64,000 bases of DNA. It comes from Carnegiea gigantea. Taxonomy: Eukaryota; Streptophyta; Magnoliopsida; Caryophyllales; Cactaceae. How positions within the stretch are numbered: position 1 is the stretch's first letter; every line of letters begins with the position of its first letter. The stretch lies in assembly GCA_029747015.1 (NCBI GenBank), contig JAKOGI010000027.1:886001-950000 (forward strand), in the 5' to 3' direction. The notes below the pieces were generated by a model. It was not told the DNA's origin. It made no database searches and saw only the letters and a list, made by a program, of their open reading frames with translations. Below, in pieces: positions 35,939 through 47,300 of the stretch. The position numbers and the translations under genes were made by a program.

Positions 35939-37330
35939 TTAAATACCAGCACTAGTATTGTTAAATTCACAAGGTTGCCAAGCTGAGGCAGTTAACAAGG
36001 GCAAATCTTTCCACCCTAATCTCAAACACCCATTTTCCTCCATCAAAGTATACCCTTTCCAAGGGAACATACCAAGCAACAAACTAGCTTGGGTTGCCGG
36101 GCTACCCGCCAACGAAACCGGTTCGAACCCGACCCTTGTAAGTTCGTCGCCCCACCTTCCAACCCGATCGCCGCCAGTGAGCCTCCTCTTGGGCCCACCA
36201 ACGGCCAGGATGTTCCTAATCTCACACCCAAATAGCTGTTGCTCCACTTGATGCCTCTGTAGGTTATCCCTACCTAACCCCTCCCCTAAGGCATCAAACA
36301 AGGCAGAGTAATAATGCAATGCCTCCACAAACCTCCCCAAAAACGACCCCGTTTGGTCCACATCCATATCCTGCTCAACCATAGTCACAAGCCTAGGCCT
36401 CACCGCACTCAATACCCTCAAAGTCCCAAGATCCGACCCGCTTATGTCGTATAGACTGTGATGCATCCAGTGCACCACCGTCACTTCATTCGGGAGCGAC
36501 CCGACACGACCCAGGTCGACTAAGTTCCCTATTTTGCCCTCCACCGGGTTGAACTCGAAGGGCAGGCCAAGTGAAGCGGCGAACTCAGCGAGTCGCTTAC
36601 CCGTTTGGGAGAGCAACTCGGAGGATGCCCCGAACCCGGTAACCCGAACCGAGAGGGGCTTTCTGGGTCGAGAGGCTAAGATGTGGAACAATCCTGGCCA
36701 TTGAAGGCCCTGCATGATGTCGACGTCGACGACGTGGACACGATCCTCACCGTCCAGCGCCTCGTAGATGGCTTGATTCGCCGTGAAGTGAGAGAATTTC
36801 ACGAAGGGAGTGATTGAGTTGTATGCTTGCAAGGCGGAGTGAAATTTCCGCATTTGCGAGACCAGGGTTAGGGTTTTGAGCTTCTCGATCGGAATTGGGC
36901 GGAGGGAGGCGGAGAGGAGGCGGGCGTGGAGGGCGTGGCCGAAGAAGGCGGCGACCCGGGCGGCGGGGGAGCCGAACGGGGTGGACAACTCAAATATCTC
37001 CGGCAAGATGTCTCCGGCGCCGGCGAGGTCTCCGGTGGAGATGAATTCCGCGCACTTCAACAGCAGCCCGAGGAGGTGGAGGGCAGTGGCGGTGCCGTCG
37101 CATGCATCAGCGGTATCCCCGTCATCGCCGGCGCCGGCGCCGGCGCCGGCCAGAGGGAAGGCGGGGGTGGAGGCGGAGAGCATAATGAGGGGAAAAAACT
37201 GTGGAGAAAAAGATGTGGCTGATGTAGATGATGATGAATGGCGTATAAGGGTGGAACTGGAAGAACATGATGAGAGAGAAAGTGGGTTTTTTTGGGGTGG
37301 AAGAATTGACTCAACTGTAAGAAGAGACAA
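35939..37330 (-). CDS. SCL23: GRAS transcription factor, SCARECROW-LIKE 23 type
   Basis: An intronless frame of 463 residues, as is common for GRAS genes. After a short variable N-terminus with an Ala-Gly run (AGAGAGAGDDG) come leucine heptad region I (LHLLGLLLKCAEFIS), HFTANQAIYEALDGED, the VHIID-type motif (VHVVDVDIMQGLQWPGLF), leucine heptad II, the PFYRE-type region (LVTMVEQDMD), RFVEALHYYSALFDAL and the SAW motif ending LPLLTASAW. The closest match is Arabidopsis SCL23 (SCR subfamily), which acts with SHR and SCR in endodermis and bundle-sheath fate; that role here is inferred. The first Met (37328-37330) was chosen; Met49 (MLSAST) is an alternative start. The coding region is strikingly GC-rich compared with its surroundings. 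Confidence 0.9.
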   Translation of the reverse strand: MSLLTVESILPPQKNPLSLSSCSSSSTLIRHSSSSTSATSFSPQFFPLIMLSASTPAFPLAGAGAGAGDDGDTADACDGTATALHLLGLLLKCAEFISTGDLAGAGDILPEIFELSTPFGSPAARVAAFFGHALHARLLSASLRPIPIEKLKTLTLVSQMRKFHSALQAYNSITPFVKFSHFTANQAIYEALDGEDRVHVVDVDIMQGLQWPGLFHILASRPRKPLSVRVTGFGASSELLSQTGKRLAEFAASLGLPFEFNPVEGKIGNLVDLGRVGSLPNEVTVVHWMHHSLYDISGSDLGTLRVLSAVRPRLVTMVEQDMDVDQTGSFLGRFVEALHYYSALFDALGEGLGRDNLQRHQVEQQLFGCEIRNILAVGGPKRRLTGGDRVGRWGDELTRVGFEPVSLAGSPATQASLLLGMFPWKGYTLMEENGCLRLGWKDLPLLTASAWQPCEFNNTSAGI

Positions 37331-37809
37331 GGAAATGCTGTACTGGAGAGGAAGCTTTTACACAGATTTATCCAGAGAAAGAGTAGGCAGAGGAGTAGGG
37401 GGATGGCGAAAGGAGAGTGGGGGGTGGGGACGTACATCCTCCTTTTGTGCGTGTGTTGTGAACTTAAATGGTCCAAATTTGATATGGTTTGATTTGATTC
37501 TCTTTCTCACTCCAATAGTTCTGCGACAAAATGGAATTTCAAGTAACTAGTCTTGCAGTAATTATACAGTCAATACTCATGTACCTAGTTATATATACAT
37601 TTATATACGAGAGTGTGTACTGTGTTTTAAAAATTATTAGATACAAATATATGTATTCTAGTATAGTATACACATTTTTATATATGTGTGTATATAGGTA
37701 GGTACATGAGTATATACCATCAAATTTTTGCTAGTCTTGTGGAACATTCTCTCACCAAGGCTTATAGCTGCTACTAAGAGGTTATTATTTACAAGTGGTT
37801 CTAGTTGTA
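37331..37809. other. Upstream region of the SCL23-like gene
   Basis: Promoter and 5' leader region of the minus-strand GRAS gene. It holds a palindromic MITE-like element at 37573-37713. No coding sequence is supported. Confidence 0.6.
37573..37713. mobile_element. Palindromic MITE-like element
   Basis: The left end ATACTCATGTACCTA is matched by its inverse TAGGTACATGAGTAT at 37699-37713, and the pairing continues inward through AT-rich sequence. At about 141 bases it fits a small foldback or MITE. No clear target duplication. Confidence 0.65.
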
Positions 37810-39418
37810 TCTATATAATATAACTATATATAAAATTGAGTGATAGCATATGGAGTTGACATGTGGATGGCTTTGGTGGTAATAAAAGGTGATATGGCAA
37901 GTTGTTATTGGTTTAATTTATCTTTCATTTACTAATAAACTTTATTAGTGATTTTTTTCACATTTAAAGTGCTCATTATTGTATGCATTTATTTGTACAA
38001 AAATATAATTTTTTTATTTAAAAAAACACATTCATATCCAACTTTCTTCCATTTTTCTATCTATTAGAAACTATTGAAACTTGAAATTAAGAAGTAAGAC
38101 AAGATTTTTCTTTTTGGTGTAATTTTATCATGTGAGTAAAACAAGAGTGAGATCAATGCGTGATATTTTCAAATTGAATTTTATGTTGAGCTAGCAAAGT
38201 GTTATTGGTTAATTTTTTCTTTTTTAATTAAATATTTATACTTATTATTTATGATTTTAAATTTAAAATATTTTTATATTTTAATACTTTCTTTAACATT
38301 TTATTTGGAGCTTTTAGTTCTACTGGAGCTTTTAAAATTAGTTTAAACATATTAATTTCTAAAACGTGTGAGTTACATTTGTTGTCTTAATGCCTTGGTC
38401 ATTGCTCAATGATTTTGAAACAAATATTGATTGTTTGGCTTTTAGGTCTTGAAATTTATACAAAAAAGTACTGTTTGTAATGACCATTTAAAAGAACAAG
38501 TTATGCAACATTTATATAGTATAGATTCAAAAACATATATTTACATATTACAATATTAGTAAAGTACAATTTCTTAGAGAGATATTTGATTGAAAATCTA
38601 TACGTTCATAACTTTATATTTTGAGCATTGAGTTTAAGGTTGGTTGGTGACCCTTTTTACTCCATCTGAAGCGGGCCCACAATATACCATTAAATAGTAT
38701 TGCAAATTAAAATTTTAAATATCAAATATCAATCTGTATTCTCTCATTTATTACTTTGCAACCTCTCATTCTTTTCATTTTAATGGGCTCACCCTTTTTA
38801 ATTTTTCATGCTATATTTTTCTAACAATTTGACTTGCAATCTTGCATCATTTTTTTTTTCATTTTTATTATTCTCACCCTTTTAGATTTTCATACCAAAA
38901 GTTTCTACTTTTAAAAAATTTTAATTATCAATAAAACCTATTTGTTTTGAATATAGCATTAAAAAACTAAAACATATTTAACTATAATGTGGAAATTTTT
39001 TTTAAAATTCTATGAAAATGTATTATACATCTGTATAAGCTTATAATTTTGTAAGTAATCTAATATTTATAGAAGAAAATTTTAAATAAGTAAGATAATG
39101 AAATGCTAAACTCTTTGTTGTATTATAGGATAAAGATGTTACACATATAAGTTTGAAATGTTGAATTGCTCTCTTTTGTGCCAATTTTCTTACTCGGATT
39201 CATCTTATTTCATTATTCTCATGGTTATTTTCTATTTTATTTTATTTTTTAATATTATTCACTTTATTTTTATTAATTAAAGAATTATTAACATATGTAC
39301 ATCAATTGATAAGAAAGAAAAAATAAAAAGCTAATAAATAGATAAATTATGAATTACGCAAACACATTCACTAAAAAAGTAAAGCAACAGCCCCTGTATT
39401 GCAGGGGTATAGCACTAG
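37810..39418 (+). mobile_element. Non-autonomous Helitron
   Basis: The 5' end is TCTATATAATATAACTA with A immediately before it. The 3' end is a 6-bp GC-rich hairpin (CCCCTG-tattg-CAGGGG, 39391-39407), eleven bases, then CTAG followed by target T (39419). These are the defining Helitron termini; insertion between A and T leaves no duplication. At about 1.6 kb it carries no RepHel frame and so depends on an autonomous relative. It lies between the SCL23-like gene and APM1. Confidence 0.78.
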
Positions 39419-39806
39419 TTATATGAAAATATAGGATGGTCCCTAAGTTGAATGGGTTTTGTAATGTTAAGTTTGTATGTTATTTTATTTCAATGATATG
39501 TCAAAAGCTAGATAAATATAGGTAAGAAAAGTAGAATTATGAAGGATGTGGGCGAAGAAGTTGTATTGTTGAGAGCCCTTCAATCTGATTTCCTTGCTAA
39601 GTTTTCTTACCTTTTTTTGTTACCGGTTTGTTTTGCTTGCTAATTTGGTACGATTTCACATTTGATATGCAATTAAATACAACCAGAATGAAGAAATTGA
39701 ATATTATGATCGTGATTGATAAGGTAAGGAAACATTTCATTTCTATATACAAGAGTATAGGAGGAGTTGAGGAGGCGATTAATAATCAATATAATAAAAT
39801 AAACTT

Positions 39807-40227
39807 AAGGGGTGTTTGGTAACAACAGCTTTTTGGAAAAAAATAACTGTTTGGGAGGATTTTGGCTGTTTTGACCAAGTCAAACAGCTAAAGGGTGTTT
39901 GGTAAAGAGCTGTTTGCAATAGCTGTTTGGCTCCAAAAAGTTCTTTTTGAAAAAGCTATTCCCATTAGCCTTTTGAGAAAAACTTTTTGTAGAAATGACA
40001 TAGTTGTCCATAAGTTTGAAAAAATTACACACATCTCATTAAAAACTAATTCATAAATAAGGGCATAAATGAAATTTTACCAATATATTTTTTAGAAACA
40101 GCTAATTTTTACCAAACACTTTTTCTAAAAACAGCTAATTCAAACGGCTAATATAAACAGCTAATTCAAACAGTTAACAGCTAATAGCTAATACAAACAG
40201 CTAACAGCTGTTTACCAATAGGGCCTT
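39807..40227. mobile_element. hAT-type MITE copy A
   Basis: The left end aaggggtgtttggtaacaac and the right end gtttaccaatagggcctt are imperfect inverse matches. The interior is rich in cagctaat/agctgttt units, and a second left-end-like motif at about 39892 suggests nesting or internal duplication. No convincing target duplication was identified. Confidence 0.6.
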
Positions 40228-40497
40228 AGAGATAGATGATAATAGTATCTAGTTTCAGTTATTCCAATGACACATATTTCAGGGCCCCCAGAAGAAAAAA
40301 TAGTTACGTACATGACTGGAATAGAACTTGACTGATATTACTTATGATTTTTGATCTGTTTTTATCCAATCTTATTTAAATTTGAAAATTTCAAATCATA
40401 GTAAAAATGAAATCCAAAATATAGTTGTTTATATCATCAACCGTGCATTCTCCATGAAGGTGGAGCTGAAGAGAAAACAACAATTTCAAACTACTTA

Positions 40498-40842
40498 GGC
40501 CCTGTTTAGCAAATAGATGTTCGTTATTTGTGTTAGCTGTTAGTCGCTAGTTGTTTGAATTAACTGTTTTTAAAAAAAAGTGCTTGGTAAATTAGATGTT
40601 TCTGAAAAAGATGGTGGCAAACTTTCATTTATGTCCTTCTTTGCAAAATTATTTTTAAATGGCATGTGGTGTGAATTTTTCAAATTTTAAAACAATTTTC
40701 ATTTTCACAAAAAGCTCTTTCTAAAAGGTTAATGGAAATAACTTTTTCAAACACAGCTATTTATCAAATATTTTTTGACTATTTTACTGGATTAAAATAG
40801 CTAAAGCTCTTCCGAACAGCTATTGTTATGAAACACTCTCCT
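40498..40842. mobile_element. hAT-type MITE copy B, inverted relative to copy A
   Basis: The left end ggccctgtttagcaaat corresponds to the inverse of copy A's right end. The right end (gttatgaaacactctccta) corresponds to the inverse of copy A's left end. Interior motifs (ttagctgttag, agctattt) match the same family. Confidence 0.55.
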
Positions 40843-40950
40843 AGTATTGATTTCAAATGGCAGTAAAAAAAGACTCAGTTAATTTTATCTAGATAACGAA
40901 GTGACAACATTTGCTTCTACCAAAAACAGAATATCAATAACAGCAGCTCA

Positions 40951-41252
40951 GGCCCAACCGATTTGATTCAAAGTCTTTTCATCTGGCCTAACCAAAGGCA
41001 CATTTATTATTTGATTTGATTCAAGACATCGCGAAATTCCTTCTTCAATTCAAAGACAGTTGGTTAACAGAAGGTCATATCTGGGCTGATCCTAGGCCCA
41101 TTCTGGCCTATTGCCGGCCCAAATTAGACTGCTTGGGAATCCTATTTCCTTGCTCGACACGTACTCCTACGAGATAGTTAGAGAGAGACTCGTCAACGCC
41201 CTTGATTTTCAACATCCTTCACTCTCTCTCTCCCTCTCTGTATGCTATAAAG
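40951..41252 (+). promoter_or_regulatory. APM1 proximal promoter elements
   Basis: GGCCCA (site II-like) motifs occur at 40951-40956, 41095-41100 and 41116-41121. A TATA-like TATAAAG lies at 41246-41252, about 78 bases before the ATG, after a CT-rich stretch. Site II motifs are typical of housekeeping and growth-related plant promoters; their function here is inferred. Confidence 0.5.
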
Positions 41253-41329
41253 CATCACTCTCCTATTTCGGATAGTCTACTGCTCAAACTCACATTCAGG
41301 AGGAGAGAGAAAGCGTGGAACCAACAACA

Positions 41330-44300
41330 ATGGCATACGAAGAGTTCAAGAAGAAGCCTCGTCTTCCTAAATTTGCTTCTCCAAAGCGCTACGACATCCG
41401 CCTTAAACCCGACCTCGTCGCCTGCAAATTCAACGGCACCGTTTCGATCGACGTCGATGTCGTTTCGCCGACTAAGCATCTCGTACTCAATGCCGCCGAC
41501 CTCACCGTTGGCTCAACCTCCGTCTCCTTCAAGCTCCGATCAACTTCTCAGGTGAGTTGATGCTCATTTTTGGATTGCTGTAGTTTTTGGGTTGACTTGA
41601 CTTAATTAATTTTTGGGTTTGAATTGGGATTAAATGTGAAGGAATTGCGGCCTGTTGGAGTGGGAGTGATAGAGGAGGATGAGATTTTGGTTGTGGAGTT
41701 TGCTGAGGAGCTTCCAATTGGAATTGGGATTTTGAGTATGGCTTTTCAGGGAACCCTAAATGATCAAATGAAAGGCTTTTACAGAAGGTATGTGTGTGTT
41801 TCTGTTAAATGCTAATGTAGATGTTTTAGCCACGGGATTATAATTAGCTGTGTCGTATGATTGTGTTTTTATTGTAATTTCTACTAAAGACCATTTTTTG
41901 TCTTTATTCTACCTAAATCAGTGTTTCAAATTGTGTAAAAATTGCCAAATTGAACTTAACAAATTGCAAATAATAATATAATACAGTGACTTTGCATGAT
42001 CTATGAGTGTTTACACTTTTTTTGTATCAATTCCTACCCATTCTACTTCATATAAGTCACAGTACATTAGTCTTAATTAAGATTAAATAAAGACAAAAAA
42101 AGTGTATTCCTTAGTAAAGACCGCTTCAAGAGAGTATTGCGCTTATGTTTTAGTTTGATCATCAAATGAAAATATTGTACTCTATCTAATTTGCGTTCTT
42201 TTCTTTTCTGTTTTTCTGTTTTTCTGTTTTTGTGGGGTTTGTTCCCTTTGACTGTTTAGTGTGTATGAGATCAATGGGGAGAAGAGGAATATGGCAGTTA
42301 CACAATTCGAACCAGCAGATGCTAGACGATGTTTCCCATGTTGGGATGAACCAGCTGCTAAGGTTTTGGCTTTCTCCTTCTTATGAGGCTTTTTACTCTG
42401 CATTCAAAGTAACTTGCATTACAGCCTCGATCAACTTTAATCAGAGCGTCACTTACTGTTAACTGTTTCAATCTTGGACTATTTATTCCTTGGAAAAAAA
42501 TCGTACATTTTAAGATGTTAGGGGCACTTCTACAAGGCAGAACCCTAACATCTTCTCCAGTAAAGAATCTTGGACTACAGGGCATGCCTTTTTGGCGGGG
42601 GGGGGGGGGGGGGGGTGGATCTTCTCCAGTAAAGAATCTGTGTTCTGCTGTCAATTTCCCCTCCATAAAGCCTAATGCAAATTGGCAGACACTAGGCTGT
42701 TGAACATTTTAGGTCTGCAAACCCTTATTTGTTTCTAGACGGCCTTTATGGTCTGAACTGTTGGCCCCTTGTTGTAACTAAATTGCCCATGACTTCTGGT
42801 TTAACAGCGGGTTATTTTTGCAGGCAACATTCAAGATCACCCTTGATGTGCCGTCTGATCTTGTTGCACTTTCCAACATGCCTGTTGTTGAAGAAAAGAA
42901 GGAAGGAGATCTTAAGACGGTTTACTTTGAGGAATCGCCCATTATGTCAACATACTTAGTTGCAGTAGTAGCGGGTTTATTTGACTATGTGGAAAGCCAC
43001 ACTTCTGATGGTATTCTAGACCTCCTCTTCTTCTGCCAGCATGAATCTATCATCTTCTTCTACCATGTGGAGTCGTAACATGATAGTCTCTGAGCCTTGC
43101 ACACATCTTTTTGTGCTGTGCAGGTGTTAAAGTAAGATGCTATTGTCAGGTTGGCAAGGCAAACCAAGGAAAGTTTGCTCTGGATGTTGCGGTTAAGACA
43201 CTTGAATTATACAAAAAGTAAATTTTTCTCTCCTTTTATTGTTTTCGGAAACAATGCTATTACTTTTCTCCCATGTAACCCTCAGTGACACATAATTTGT
43301 CATGTCTTCGGTGCATCCATTATGTTTTTGCATGATACTTGTCTTCAGATATGGTGTTTGATTTTACTGCTTCTACTGTGAAAGGTACTTTGATGTGCCA
43401 TATTCCTTACCAAAATTAGATATGGTGGCAATTCCTGATTTTGCTGCTGGGGCTATGGAGAATTATGGTCTGGTCACATATCGTGAGACCGCTTTGCTCT
43501 ATGATGAGAAGCATTCTGCTGCTGCAAACAAGCAAAGGGTACAACCTTGTTTGCTCACCTTATTCATTGGATGACCAGTAGAGCTACCGCTTCGTATGCA
43601 TTCAATAACAAAATTTTGGTTTTTTGAAGGTTGCTATTGTGGTTGCTCACGAGCTAGCTCATCAGTGGTTTGGAAATCTTGTGACCATGGAGTGGTGGAC
43701 CCATTTATGGTTGAACGAGGGCTTTGCCACATGGGTATCATAATACACACTTCATTCTTCTACGAAAGGTAAAAAAAGTTATATCCCACTAATAATTTAC
43801 TCTTCACAATTGGTTGTCTCCAGGTATCCTACCTAGCAGCTGATGCTTTGTTTCCAGAGTGGAAAATTTGGACTCAGTTTCTTGACCAGACGACTGATGG
43901 GCTCAGGCTGGATGGGCTATCAGAATCACATCCTATTGAGGTATTCGACTGACATATTATCAACATTCCCTTTTACACTAAACTTTGCTGGCGGTTGCAT
44001 ATTTATCAAGCCATCTGTTTAATTCTCTCACTGACTTATGCATTGAGATGACAGCACCATCACCCGGTGTGCATCCCACATCAGCAGGCGGGTCATGCAT
44101 TAAGATGGGTTTTCTTTTTTTTATTTTTATTTGGGGTGGGGGGGTTGGGGGGGGTTGGAGGGGTTGAGTCTCATGACTCAAATGTACCCAGTTTTTATCC
44201 TAGAGGCCTCTAACCTGAGGAGTGCGCCGGTTTGATTTTCATTATGTTTCAAACTTATCTAGATGCATCATGATGAAATATTGCATGCTGTTTGAATACG

Positions 44301-47300
44301 TCTGTTATGTTTCCAGGTGGAGATAAATCATGCTAGTGAGATTGACGAGATATTTGATGCGATTAGCTACAGGAAAGGTGCATCTGTCATCAGAATGCTG
44401 CAAAGTTATCTTGGTGCAGACTGTTTTCAGGTTCCTCTTTTTTACACCAAGATTAATACACTGCTGCAATAGATTCTATTGACATTGTGCATATGAGCAT
44501 TTCATCCCTGATAACTTCTTTACTATTGTAGAAAAGCATCAGTTTGACTATTGCCAACGTTTTCTGTTATCACAGCAATCCACCTACATACCTCTTTGCT
44601 TACGAATATGTACTTTTAAGGTCTTAAGTACACCTCAAAGTTAACAAATGGTGCATTACATACTTCATGAGTTTTGTAGAGCACACTATTTAACAATAGC
44701 CCTCAAGCACTAGTTTATGGTTGCAACAACCACTTTCATTTGTGTATACTGCATAGTTGTCCATTTTTCCTCTCTAATGTATGTCATGTTATGTAATACT
44801 ACTTGTAGGAATGCAATTCCCATCTATAAGCATTTGTTCTAACCAATGGCCCTGAACTTAGATAAACAACTAATACTTTTCGCCCCCTAAAGCTAGTTCA
44901 CCGCCCACTGAAGAAGGCCAAGCACCTAAGAAGAAGTGGCCATTTCCTATTTGGAAGGCTACAATTTCTTAGCTATAGTAGTTTTTACTCCTGCTAATAT
45001 TTTAGCACACTCTTTGTTGTTACCATGGGTTCCTAAAGCACAAGCCACCCAAAAAAAAAAAAAAGAGGAATTCTTGATTCATGTAGATAATGAATAAATA
45101 TGAGTTACCATCTGATCTGATTTGTTGTCAATAGCCATGAGATGATCATTTTGGGGATGAAATATTATTGCTTTGTAGATTGAGCTTATTATGATCTATG
45201 TTGTCGATTTGGAGTCTCCTCATCACCTACTACTACATTGTCAATTTGCAAGGGCTCTATGGGAGTTATCCTTTAGTTGCTTGGGAGTCTCCTGGGTTGT
45301 TTCGAATTCTGTGAGGAATCATTTTTTGGCTTGGGAAGATGCTTTTGGTAGGAAAGTTAAAGAGAGAAGCGTCTTATTGATCCCACATGCGATTTTTTGG
45401 GCTATTTGGCGAGAGAGAAACAAAAGAGTCTTTGAAGGAGAGGAAACGCCCCTTCAACGAATCAAAGATATTCTTATCAAGACTCTTTTTTTCTGGAATA
45501 ATGGGAACTATTGTGACTCTTCTTTTGACATAATTGATTTTGTAGATAGGTTCCATCTAGGGTGTACATAATCCTTTTGTAGGTTGCTTGCTTGCAACCA
45601 TCCCTTTGTACATTATTCAGTTTAATATATTTTACTCCTTTTCCCTATCAAAAAAATGATCTATGTTGGAGATTGATCTAAAAGTGATCATATCATTAAC
45701 TTTAACCCTATTTTTAAAAAAGCGCGCTCCTTAGGCCCACAAAAGTCCAAAGCCCACCCTGTTGTGCCTTGGAATGGGTCAGGCGCAGCCCATTTTTAAA
45801 GCCCGCACTTTTGTGAGCTTTTTTGGATATCAAACCGAGGCGCAAAGCCCACGAAGCCCGCGCTTTAGAGATCATAACATACCATTTGAAAGGAAAAAAG
45901 AAAAAACGTTCAAGGGGCATCGAACCCTCTTTTTCTTTGTGGAAGCCTTTCAATCAAACATCTATTGGAAGTAAACAAAGCATATTGCTATTGCTAAACT
46001 TAGGGGTGTTCATCGGTCCAGGATCGGATCGGACCGGACCGGCCTGGACCGAAGACCGAAACAAGACCTAGGTGGGGACCGAGGACCGGACCGTTCTAGA
46101 TTTGGTCCGGACCGGACCGGACTGGCCAGAACCCGGACCGGACCAAGACCGGATCGAATCTAGACCGGTCCTATCCTGGCAGATAGACTAAGGGGAAAAA
46201 TGAAAAATTACATTGATTTTCTATTGTTCGAGTTGAGCGGCGAGCAATTCCTGGGTCTGAGCAGTCATGGTTGCTGGTGGAATTTGACGGTGGGAGGAGA
46301 GAGAAAGGAGGAAAAACCGAAGAGACAGAAAGCGATGCCAAACCCTAAAACCCCAAAATGAGAATCTAGTAAACATTAACCCAATTTGCAAGTACCATGA
46401 ACGAAGCATCAAACCCAAAGGCCAAATTCAAATCGCAGGAACGAAGCATGAAACCCAAATCCAAAATCAAATCAATTTGTTTTTAAAAAATCAACCCCCA
46501 AATCGACTTTCATAGAAATTACCTCCAAATTTCTCTCAATTACAAACCCTAATTTGTGTGACAAGGTCAGAGACTCAGAGAAGATCACGAACAACAGGAG
46601 ATTACCACAGTCAAGCTCAAGCATACAGAAGATCGAGAAGAGGAAGGCAGAAAACACTTACCTGGTTGTCGGAAAACGACCAACTTGCTGAAGAGGACGA
46701 TCGTAGGCGAAGCCGAAAAGGAGATGCTATACTGGCGGCTGCAAAGACAAGAGTGCCGCTGCCGAGAGGAGAGGAAAGGAGAGAAGAGAGCAGATTGGAG
46801 ACGGAGAGGAGAGGACTGAGGAGTTGAGAGCGAGAGCGGGAGCGAGAGCGAGGAGCAGAGGCGATTCTGAGAGGGCAGAGGTAGAGAGCGAGAGCGAGGC
46901 ACAGAAGAAGACTGCAGTGGAGTCGAGATCGAAAACACACAAAAAAAAAGGCCCTAACTCTTCGGTCCGGTCCAACTGCCGGTCCACCCGGTCCAAACCC
47001 GGACCGGACCGAAGACCGAAAACAGAAAACAAGAGGACCGAGGACCGGACCGGACTCTGGTCCGGTCCAGGCCGATCCGGTCCGGTCTTCGGGTTGGTTC
47101 GGTTCTGGACCATTTAATGAACAGCCCTAGTTGAACTTGTGTTTGGAGATGGAAACCCTAACCCTGCCCTGGTGATAGCAATCTCGTAAGTGTTTTGTTC
47201 TCCTGTCTTCTTTCAAACTTCCTTCTTCATGCTCCTCCTTCTCTGTTACTCGACAGCCATGGAAGGTTTTTCTTGGTCCCTTTTTTTTGAGGGGGCCTTT

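Noticed and set aside
37057..37550. Frames antisense or out of frame to the SCL23-like gene (36876-37550 and 37057-37476)
   Set aside because: Shadows of the GC-rich GRAS coding region and its leader.
46585..47117. Ser/Arg-rich frames on both strands inside the hAT element
   Set aside because: Low-complexity CT/GA sequence opens several frames at once; no single coding signal.
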